From: Candidatus Zipacnadia bacterium
GTDB lineage: Bacteria > Armatimonadota > Zipacnadia > Zipacnadales > Zipacnadaceae
Length of the DNA: 58,157 nt
Direction: 5' to 3'
Assembly: GCA_029820565.1 (NCBI GenBank)
Contig: JALGUR010000010.1
Location: 1-58,157, forward strand
The notes under the pieces were generated by a model. The model searched no databases. It saw nothing but the letters and a program-made list of their open reading frames with translations, and was not told where the DNA came from. Of the stretch, positions 51,544-58,157 are shown in pieces; position 1 is the first letter of the stretch, and each line of letters begins with the position of its first letter. The position numbers and the translations under genes are program-made.

Positions 51544-52920
51544 ATGAGCAAGACGCAGACACTGTATTTATGCCAGCAATGTGGTCATCAGGCCCATAAG
51601 TGGCTGGGCAGGTGCCCAGCGTGCGGAGCGTGGGGCAGTTTTGCAGAAGAGGTCAGGACGCATTCCACGCTCTCCAAGTCCATAAGTTCCGGCACGCACC
51701 AAGCCCAGAGGCTCAGCGGAATTGACGGACATCGCCTACCGCGACTGACAACTCGTGACGCTGAGTTTGACCGGGTGTTGGGAGGCGGAGCAGTGCCGGG
51801 CTCTCTGGTCTTGGTTGGCGGGACTCCGGGGGTAGGCAAGTCAACCTTACTGCTGCAAACTTTGTCCCGCATGGCCCGTAACGACCAGGCTGTATTGTAC
51901 GTATCCGGGGAGGAATCCAGCGAACAGATCCACCTGCGCAGCCAACGGTTGGATCTCGCCGACAGCGACTGCCAGGTATTAGATGACAGCAATGTGGACA
52001 GGGTATTGGGGGAACTGGACCGCCTCCGGCCCGCAGTGGTGGTAATAGACTCGGTACAGGCAATGCAAGACAGTAGCCTGGAGGCTGTGGCCGGAAGTAT
52101 TTCCCAGGTGAGACAATCCGCGGCCCGCTTGGGCCAGTGGGCAAAAGGCAATGACGCAGTTATGTTCCTGGTTGGCCATGTTACCAAATCGGGCGACATC
52201 GCTGGGCCCCGAACCCTGGAGCACATGGTAGATACAGTTCTATATTTTGACAGTGAAACTGCGCAAAGTTTTCGACTACTGCGAGCCACCAAGAACCGGT
52301 ACGGCTCCACCGACGAACTGGCGGTATTTCGGATGACAGAAGGTGGCTTGATAGCGGTAGAGAATCCTTCGGCGGATTTTTTAGCCGAACGGGCCACACA
52401 GGTGCCTGGCTCGGTAGTAACTTGCGTTCTGCAGGGCAGTCGGCCGTTGTTAGTGGAGATTCAGGCTCTGGTCAGCCCCAGCCACTATACTGCTCCACAG
52501 CGAACAGTGACTTCAGTGGATAAGACCCGAGTGGCGCTGTTGCTGGCAGTGATGGAGAAGCGATTGGGCATGCGGTTAGGCGAGTATGATGTCTTCATCA
52601 ATGTTGCCGGGGGGATCCGGGCCACCGAGCCCGCCTGTGATTTGGCGATTGCCCTGGCAGTGGCTTCCAGTCTTAGAGAAACGCCACTACCCGCAGAAAT
52701 GGCAGTAATGGGGGAAGTGGGCTTGGCCGGAGAGATTCGGCGGCCACCCCGCCTGGCCGTTAGGGTTCAGGAGGCCCAGCGTTTGGGTTTCACCCAGATT
52801 ATGGCTCCGACCCCACCCGACTTGGGGACAGCCCAGGGGGCACTTGATAAGACAGCGTCCGGTGAAGTACAATATATTCAGATTAACCAACTTAGCCAGG
52901 CGCTGGCCGTAATCGGCTAA
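51544..52920 (+). CDS. radA: DNA repair protein RadA
   Basis: 458 residues from ATG 51544 (MSKTQTLYLCQQCG). A four-Cys zinc finger sits at residues ~10-30 (CQQCG, CPACG), followed by a RecA-like core with Walker A GTPGVGKST and LYVSGEES, the RadA signature KNRYG, and a Lon-protease-like C-terminal domain. RadA promotes branch migration in recombination. The frame extends upstream to 51430 inside the end of nrdJ, but no start there has a good site and the family begins at the zinc finger. Confidence 0.95.
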   Translation: MSKTQTLYLCQQCGHQAHKWLGRCPACGAWGSFAEEVRTHSTLSKSISSGTHQAQRLSGIDGHRLPRLTTRDAEFDRVLGGGAVPGSLVLVGGTPGVGKSTLLLQTLSRMARNDQAVLYVSGEESSEQIHLRSQRLDLADSDCQVLDDSNVDRVLGELDRLRPAVVVIDSVQAMQDSSLEAVAGSISQVRQSAARLGQWAKGNDAVMFLVGHVTKSGDIAGPRTLEHMVDTVLYFDSETAQSFRLLRATKNRYGSTDELAVFRMTEGGLIAVENPSADFLAERATQVPGSVVTCVLQGSRPLLVEIQALVSPSHYTAPQRTVTSVDKTRVALLLAVMEKRLGMRLGEYDVFINVAGGIRATEPACDLAIALAVASSLRETPLPAEMAVMGEVGLAGEIRRPPRLAVRVQEAQRLGFTQIMAPTPPDLGTAQGALDKTASGEVQYIQINQLSQALAVIG

Positions 52921-53044
52921 GGGCGAACTATTGGTGCTCGCTGAGTGTTATAGATATACATACACGAATATACCAGCCGCAAAATCCATACACATATAAC
53001 CAGCCGCCCCTGCTGACAACAGCAGACGGAAGGGGTCATATTTC

Positions 53045-54193
53045 ATGTTTATTCTCAGAGGCCTATGGTCATTATTTGTGGCGGCAGTCGTCCTGGTTGG
53101 CGTTATCATAGGGAACCTGGTCGCTGCCGGAATAGAGCCGCGTTTTTTCGAGATGGGCCAAGACACTGAAGATATGTCACCAATCCTATTTCGCATAGGA
53201 GTCGTAACGGTCGGGGGCCTATTGGGCTTTCTGTTCGCTCTGTTCTCATTCCGCAAGGTTGTTAGTTGGGTGAACCGCCTGGAACGGGTCTCATTGTTAG
53301 ATAAGACTGCGTCGGCGGTAGGAATAGTGCTGGGGTTAGTAGTGGCCATACTTATTACTGTGCCCTTTGCTGACATTGAGGGCTTTGGGCTGCCTATCAG
53401 GATATTTGCCAGTGTCGCAGGCATTGTCTTAGGCATAGGCTTTGCAATGAGCGCCAAACAGCAAATAGTGTACGTCTTTCCGAATCTAGCGAGTTCCAGC
53501 GAGGAGGCGGATCTGCATCCCGCACTCCGGACACTGCCGAAGATGTTGGACACCAATATCATTATTGATGGACGGATTGCTGATATTGTCAATGCTGGTT
53601 TTCTGGAAGGCCCATTATACATACCAGATTTTATTCTCCAGGAACTGCAGCATATCGCTGACTCCTCCGATAAACTCAAACGGGTCCGAGGCCGGCGGGG
53701 ACTGGATATACTCAACAAGTTAAAGAGCATCGGCACAACACAAGTGGTAGTATTCAATGACTACACCGATGAGGAAGCGCCCTACGATGAGGTGGATACG
53801 CGGCTGGTCAGTTTGGCTAAGGCCAAGGATGCGGCTATTATCACCAATGACTATAGTGTAAATGAAATTGGCAAACTCCACGGCGTGCCAGTAATGAATG
53901 TTAACGAACTGGCCGACGCAGTCAAGCCGCAGTTTTTGCCCGGTGAAGAGATCACGGTTACCGTAGTAAAAGAAGGCAAAGAGGCCGGCCAGGGAGTAGC
54001 CTATTTGGACGATGGCACAATGGTAGTTGTGGAGAGAGCGGAGGAGTTTGTTGGTAAGATGGTGCGCGCCGAAGTGACCAGTGTCCTTCAGACTACTGCC
54101 GGCAAAATGATATTCGCCGACATCACTGAGAAAGGCCGTGCGCTGCTGGCCAGCGAGGCGGCCCCCGAGCATCGGCGTAGGAGACGACGGTGA
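53045..54193 (+). CDS. PIN-TRAM membrane protein (YacL type)
   Basis: 382 residues. Four membrane helices are at residues ~7-28, ~52-70, ~92-112 and ~118-135, then a PIN nuclease domain (KMLDTNIIIDGRIADI, ILQELQHIADS and later Asp residues), then a TRAM RNA-binding domain (EITVTVVKEGKEAGQGVAYLDDG) and a basic tail of Arg residues. Members of this family are common in Gram-positives and several diderm phyla; role not well defined, likely RNA-related. The start of ispDF overlaps the stop by 4 bp (GTGA). Confidence 0.92.
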   Translation: MFILRGLWSLFVAAVVLVGVIIGNLVAAGIEPRFFEMGQDTEDMSPILFRIGVVTVGGLLGFLFALFSFRKVVSWVNRLERVSLLDKTASAVGIVLGLVVAILITVPFADIEGFGLPIRIFASVAGIVLGIGFAMSAKQQIVYVFPNLASSSEEADLHPALRTLPKMLDTNIIIDGRIADIVNAGFLEGPLYIPDFILQELQHIADSSDKLKRVRGRRGLDILNKLKSIGTTQVVVFNDYTDEEAPYDEVDTRLVSLAKAKDAAIITNDYSVNEIGKLHGVPVMNVNELADAVKPQFLPGEEITVTVVKEGKEAGQGVAYLDDGTMVVVERAEEFVGKMVRAEVTSVLQTTAGKMIFADITEKGRALLASEAAPEHRRRRRR

Positions 54194-55365
54194 GGGAAGT
54201 AGTTGGTCTGATCGCTGCGGCCGGGCAAGGACGCCGCTTGGGGCCGGGAATGCCCAAGACTTTTGTGCCTCTGGGCGGCGCGGCGCTTTTTGTGTGGTCC
54301 CTGCGAGCCTTTGAGGCTATTGAGCAGGTTAGTCAGAGTCTGTTAGTAGTGCCTGGCGGCTACGAGCAGCAGGCCGACAATATCTGCCGGCAGGCCCAAC
54401 TTGGCAAACTCAGCAAGGTGGTAAGTGGGGGGCCGACGCGCTCTGAGTCGGTGTACAATGGCCTGAAGGCCCTGCTGGACAACACTCCTGACATAATAGT
54501 CATCCACGATGCGGCCCGGCCGTTTGTGATTTCACAACTGATTACCGATAGTATTGAAACTTGCGCCCAGACGGGCGCGGCTATCGCTGCTCTCCCTATG
54601 ACCGACACACTCAAGCAAGTTGGCGGGGACGGCGTAATCACAACCACTGTTGACCGCCGCCAATTCTACCAGGCCCAGACTCCCCAGACCTTCAAATTCG
54701 ATTTGATCCTTGAAGCGTATCAACAAGCGCGGCAGAGTAACTGGGACGTTACCGATGATGCGGCGCTGGTCGAGGAAATGGGCGAGCCGGTGACGGTTAT
54801 TCCCGGCAGTCCGAACAACTTCAAGATCACTACCCCAGCCGACTGGCAGCGGGCTGAGGCTATAGTGGCAAGCAATCAACAGACGCGCGTGGGGTATGGA
54901 TATGATGTCCATCCGCTGATGGAGGGGCGGGCGCTGATGCTGGGCGGGGTCCGGGTGCCCTACGAGCGAGGTCTGGCCGGCCATTCGGACGGCGATGTGG
55001 TGCTGCACGCGATAGCCGATGCCCTGCTGGGGGCGGCCGGCTGCGGTGATATCGGCCAACATTTCCCTGATACTGACCCGGCTTACAAAGACGCGGACAG
55101 CAAGGCCCTGCTGGCGCACGTCGTTGACGCGGTGAGTGAGGCCGGATACCAGCCAGTCAATGTGGACGTCACCATCATTGCCCAAGAACCTCGGCTCGCA
55201 CCTTATATGGAACAGATGCGCGGGCAGATCGCCTCGATACTCAATATCGCTCCCAATGCAGTGAACATAAAGGCTACTACCAACGAGGGGCTGGGCTTCA
55301 TCGGTCGCCAGGAGGCTATCGCGGCCCACGCCGTGGCTCTGATTCGCCGCTACACTACCTTATGA
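54190..55365 (+). CDS. ispDF: Bifunctional IspD-IspF of the MEP isoprenoid pathway
   Basis: 391 residues. Residues 1-228 are IspD (CTP site AAAGQGRRLG, SVYNGL, HDAARPF, DTLKQV). Residues ~233-391 are IspF (RVGYGYDVHPL with metal Asp and His, GHSDGDVVLHAIADALLGAAGCGDIGQHFPDTD). The fusion joins non-consecutive steps, the cytidylyltransferase and the cyclodiphosphate synthase, a pairing seen in several bacterial groups. GTG start, coupled to the PIN-TRAM gene. Confidence 0.97.
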   Translation: MREVVGLIAAAGQGRRLGPGMPKTFVPLGGAALFVWSLRAFEAIEQVSQSLLVVPGGYEQQADNICRQAQLGKLSKVVSGGPTRSESVYNGLKALLDNTPDIIVIHDAARPFVISQLITDSIETCAQTGAAIAALPMTDTLKQVGGDGVITTTVDRRQFYQAQTPQTFKFDLILEAYQQARQSNWDVTDDAALVEEMGEPVTVIPGSPNNFKITTPADWQRAEAIVASNQQTRVGYGYDVHPLMEGRALMLGGVRVPYERGLAGHSDGDVVLHAIADALLGAAGCGDIGQHFPDTDPAYKDADSKALLAHVVDAVSEAGYQPVNVDVTIIAQEPRLAPYMEQMRGQIASILNIAPNAVNIKATTNEGLGFIGRQEAIAAHAVALIRRYTTL

Positions 55366-55378
55366 ACATCGGTGGCCA

Positions 55379-56470
55379 CTAAAATTGGCTTTGCTGGCAG
55401 AGGCCGATGGTGAGGCGGCTGTCGTGAGGGCCGGCGAAGCTGTGTATTCCCAGCATCAGGTTGTAGTTAGCGCCCGCCGGCTGGGTGATATAGCCCAGAT
55501 TGAGACCCTCGCCATCATACTCTATGATTCCCCGACTCCGTCGGCCTACTCCCAGCGACAAACCACCAAAGCCGTGACCGGAGAAGGGCCCTCCTCCCCA
55601 TCCGGCAGTTAGATAAGCCTTAGCTGTCGCCGGTTGTACCGGCCGGGCAGACGGTTGGGCCTCATATTGCGTCTGTACGGCCAGTCCCAGCGTTGCGTCC
55701 GAAGTAGGTCGGTCCAATTCTCGCAGAGGAATAGCGAACTCGTAGGTGTCAATCATCTGCTTGTGTTCAATGGTACTGTGAGCCGCTGCCGTGAATCGCG
55801 AATGCCCTGGCTGGCTCCAGGAGTCAGCCTGCCACTGGAGGCACTCAATTGCCGCGGTTGCTACATCAAGCCGATAGACGCGGTCATCAGGCCGGGGTAA
55901 CAGGCCCTCGTCGCCAAGGGGGTCCACATACACCTGACAACTGCGCTGGCTTTGCCGGCCGCGGCTAATCTGGCAATGCACTCCTACATACAGATTATCA
56001 TCATCAGCCACCACGCGCACGCTTTGGGTCAAGTCGCCGAATACAGTGTAACTGGCCGCCGCCGTCTCCTGCCAGAGCGGTTCATTGAGTTGTCCATCAA
56101 TTTGCACAGGTTCCCCAACAACGGTAACCGGAACGGTCTCATCATCCGGTGAGATAGCCTCAAAGACGGCCTTCCCCCACAAATCAGGGCGGGTGGCGAA
56201 TATGTGATTGTAGGGGCTACGGTAGGAACTTCGGCCCGAGGGAAATCGTACCATATCAACATATTTGCGGCCCGCAGCCTCATACTCATAAGCACTACCA
56301 GCAGGCACAGTGATACGTGCTGCAAAGCCTAAGGCTGTCGGGTCTTCTTCACCAGTCCGCAAATTCTGTAGGGATATAGCGAATTCAAAAACGGGCCAAT
56401 GCCACGCGCCATCACCGTCGCTTGAGACAGCCGTACGGAAAACCGCCTCGGTACCAGTACCTTCAGCCAC
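55379..56470 (-). CDS. CBM9-like exported protein, C-terminal part (frame broken)
   Basis: 363 residues continuing the gene that starts at 57456. A CBM9-like domain begins about residue 117 (GEPVQIDGQLNEPLWQETA, LYVGVHCQ). Further beta-strand repeats end GIHSFAGPHDSRLTIGL. The MAEGTGTEAVF start is artificial: removing one copy of the 38-bp duplication at 56518-56593 makes SHTGETVQSFSRGSEGTWHK run straight into it. Together the two parts would be 679 residues. Confidence 0.85.
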   Translation of the reverse strand: MAEGTGTEAVFRTAVSSDGDGAWHWPVFEFAISLQNLRTGEEDPTALGFAARITVPAGSAYEYEAAGRKYVDMVRFPSGRSSYRSPYNHIFATRPDLWGKAVFEAISPDDETVPVTVVGEPVQIDGQLNEPLWQETAAASYTVFGDLTQSVRVVADDDNLYVGVHCQISRGRQSQRSCQVYVDPLGDEGLLPRPDDRVYRLDVATAAIECLQWQADSWSQPGHSRFTAAAHSTIEHKQMIDTYEFAIPLRELDRPTSDATLGLAVQTQYEAQPSARPVQPATAKAYLTAGWGGGPFSGHGFGGLSLGVGRRSRGIIEYDGEGLNLGYITQPAGANYNLMLGIHSFAGPHDSRLTIGLCQQSQF

Positions 56471-57456
56471 CTTGTGCCAAGTGCCCTCGCTGCCCCGACT
56501 GAAAGATTGAACTGTTTCTCCAGTGTGACTAACCTGAGCCGAGTAACGTTGGTGGCTCCAGTGTGACTAACCTGAGCCGAGTAACGTTGGTGGGATCTGC
56601 TGAGGATAGAAGCACCTTCCTGAGGCAGTTCAAAGAATAATTCTGCCCGATGCCCCGAGCCAAAACTGTGATCCGAGGGAATACACAGGCAGATATACAG
56701 GTGGCGGTCATCGTGGCCCGCCATCATCATCATCTCTTCGCCGGGAGCAAAGTGCTGAACCTGAGCGGCGGCGTCTTCCCATTCACCTGCGCCTATAACA
56801 CCGTCTATGCGGGGAGCCGAGGACAGCACCGGACCCTCGAGTAGATGCCGTGCCTCCGTCAACGGCGGGGGAATTCTTAGCGACTTGCTGGAGATAATCA
56901 ACTGACCCCACGTACTGGGATTATATGCAGAGACGACGGCCACTTCCTCAGGGGGCCAGCCTAATTCCAGTTGACGACCCCGACGACCGCCGAGTTGCCG
57001 TGTGGCGACCACGTAGCCGCCACGGTCTACGCGGTCAGTTAAATCATATACGCCAGCCGCCAGTGCCGGCCACTTATCAGTTTCGGGCCACAACTGCTTC
57101 TGAATACCGCCGCTGAGGCCTTCGTGCTTCATAAGCAGGGCACTAAGAGACAAGCCGCGCCCCGGGTGGGAGTGACCCACTGATAGGCTCAGCAGGCTCC
57201 CTATGTCTTCAGAGTCTGTCTCATTGCCCCAGTACAGTCCCCAGCGATGTTGCCTTTGATGGAGGGTATAGGCGACGGGGATATTCATCTGGCCAACGCC
57301 GCTAACATCAAGACTGCCCTCGGGGGTTATCGTTCCGCCACTGCTGGGCAGGCCCAGGGCAGGGCGACAGGCCGCGAACTCCTCCCCCACACTGCCAATA
57401 GCAGTGACCAGTAAGAGTAATCCTACAGCAAAGCAAACTGACCAGGTACGCGTCAT
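56329..57456 (-). CDS. CBM9-like exported protein, N-terminal part (frame broken)
   Basis: 375 residues. A signal peptide covers ~1-24 (AVGLLLLVTAIGSVG). A beta-strand region follows (LYWGNETDSEDIG, SLLSLSVGHSHPG), then a first CBM9-like domain at about residues 205-300 (PRIDGVIGAGEWEDAA, HLYICLCI). After SHTG the frame enters a 38-bp duplicated block and the last ~65 residues are out of the true frame. The gene continues in the entry 55379-56470. Role: carbohydrate binding or outer-envelope structure, inferred. Confidence 0.85.
   Translation of the reverse strand: MTRTWSVCFAVGLLLLVTAIGSVGEEFAACRPALGLPSSGGTITPEGSLDVSGVGQMNIPVAYTLHQRQHRWGLYWGNETDSEDIGSLLSLSVGHSHPGRGLSLSALLMKHEGLSGGIQKQLWPETDKWPALAAGVYDLTDRVDRGGYVVATRQLGGRRGRQLELGWPPEEVAVVSAYNPSTWGQLIISSKSLRIPPPLTEARHLLEGPVLSSAPRIDGVIGAGEWEDAAAQVQHFAPGEEMMMMAGHDDRHLYICLCIPSDHSFGSGHRAELFFELPQEGASILSRSHQRYSAQVSHTGATNVTRLRLVTLEKQFNLSVGAARALGTRWLKVLVPRRFSVRLSQATVMARGIGPFLNSLYPYRICGLVKKTRQP
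56518..56593. repeat. Perfect 38-bp tandem duplication splitting the CBM9-like gene
   Basis: Copies 56518-56555 and 56556-56593 are identical. The 38-bp period is not a multiple of three, so the second copy shifts the frame of the minus-strand gene. Deleting one copy restores a single open frame of 680 codons including the stop (2040 bp). Confidence 0.95.
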
Positions 57457-57509
57457 TGGGTGGTTATCCTCTCTCCCACTATGGATTTTGCTGCTCTGAG
57501 TGTAGCGCT

Positions 57510-58157
57510 TTAGACACCAAAGGCAATATGAGGGATAACTTGCTCGGTTAGTTGGACTATTCGGCGAGCGGCCCGGCCCGGGTCCGGCGCATCATTGATA
57601 GCCGAACAGACTGCAACCATGGCCGGAGTGACCTCAGTAAGATAATGTATAGTCTCTTCATTGATGCCGCCGATAGCACAGACGGGTAGAGAAACAGCAT
57701 TCTGAACCGGCGGGATGGCTTCAGGGCCTATCGCCGACTTGTCAGGTTTAGTCGGCGAGGGAAAGATTGGTCCGCAGGAAACATAAGTCGCACCTGCTTG
57801 CTCTGCCTGTCGCCCCAGAGAGGGACCCGGGGCCGTTACCCCCACAATAGCATAGGGTCCCATCATACGCCGTACATAGGATGCAGGCATATCATCCTGT
57901 CCGACATGAACCCCATCGGCGCCTACCGCCAAAGCAACGTCGGTCCGGTCATTAACTATGAAGGGCACTTGGGCACGCCGGGTCAGGCGCACCAGGGCCT
58001 GGGCTTCTTGAACCATAGTGGCAGTGGACCGGTCTTTAGCCCGATATTGCACCGCGCCTACTCCCGCCGCCACGACCGCCTCCACCAGGTGTACCAACTC
58101 GCCCTGGGGCAGAGCCTTGGCGGGTGTAATGTAGTAAACTCTGGAGCGTAGGTTTCG
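57510..58157 (-). CDS. thiE: Thiamine-phosphate synthase, 5' end outside window
   Basis: 215 residues visible; the frame is open to the window edge and begins RVYYITPAKAL-like sequence, so at most a few N-terminal residues are missing. ThiE joins HMP-pyrophosphate and thiazole phosphate to make thiamine phosphate. TIM-barrel motifs are GAVQYRAKD, NDRTDVALAVGADGVHVGQDDMP, CGPIFPSPTKP and CAIGGI. No other thi gene is visible. Confidence 0.95.
   Translation of the reverse strand, partial: RNLRSRVYYITPAKALPQGELVHLVEAVVAAGVGAVQYRAKDRSTATMVQEAQALVRLTRRAQVPFIVNDRTDVALAVGADGVHVGQDDMPASYVRRMMGPYAIVGVTAPGPSLGRQAEQAGATYVSCGPIFPSPTKPDKSAIGPEAIPPVQNAVSLPVCAIGGINEETIHYLTEVTPAMVAVCSAINDAPDPGRAARRIVQLTEQVIPHIAFGV

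Overview
The window looks like part of the chromosome of an uncultivated diderm bacterium of moderately high GC. It holds a porin-like protein with an SLH domain, signal peptides, a lipoprotein and a Tat-type signal. The mix of AmmeMemoRadiSam genes, Gfo/Idh and DegT enzymes, a DUF4091/GH123-like protein, a PIN-TRAM (YacL-type) protein, a fused IspDF and a B12-dependent NrdJ would suit Armatimonadota or a neighbouring lineage. That placement is inference. I see no tRNA, rRNA, CRISPR array, phage module or intact insertion sequence.

Layout. 1-4.5 kb: a MEMO-AMMECR1 fusion, its radical SAM partner and a membrane spermidine-synthase-like protein. 4.6-9 kb: CstA, then an ECF sigma / anti-sigma / bactofilin-like operon with a visible ECF-type promoter. 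9-14.7 kb: two DegT aminotransferases, a small SEC-C protein, a deacetylase-like protein and a Gfo/Idh oxidoreductase, with a duplicated promoter segment. 14.9-19.4 kb: a three-repeat secreted protein, a small zinc-finger protein and an SLH/collagen-like porin with a long structured leader and a strong terminator. 19.5-26.4 kb: cyclase, Gfo/Idh, enolase-superfamily enzyme, a gene graveyard, a DUF4091 protein and argB. 26.5-29.7 kb: an iron operon (Fur box, fur, unknown exported protein, leader peptide, feoA, feoB). 29.8-41 kb: envelope and housekeeping genes (PHP, lipoprotein, dtd, nagB-like, PIG-L, TPR, MBL, mtaD, sulfatase-like, broken dapA-like). 41.7-49 kb: gyrB and gyrA, separated by a REP-like array, a glycosyltransferase and a SIR2-domain protein. 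49-58 kb: nrdJ, radA, PIN-TRAM, ispDF, a frameshifted CBM9-like secreted protein and a partial thiE.

Three themes stand out. (1) Sequence instability: an in-frame 33-bp tandem duplication, a 38-bp tandem duplication that splits a gene, a frameshifting internal deletion in gyrA, and fossil fragments of argB, gfo/idh, degT and dapA-like genes. Some of these may be assembly errors. (2) GTAG-headed REP-like hairpins at three sites. (3) Several regulatory units readable from sequence alone: ECF autoregulation, Fur autoregulation and the porin leader. The best candidate for an undescribed system is the SIR2 protein with an unusual C-terminal domain, translationally coupled to a glycosyltransferase between gyrB and gyrA.
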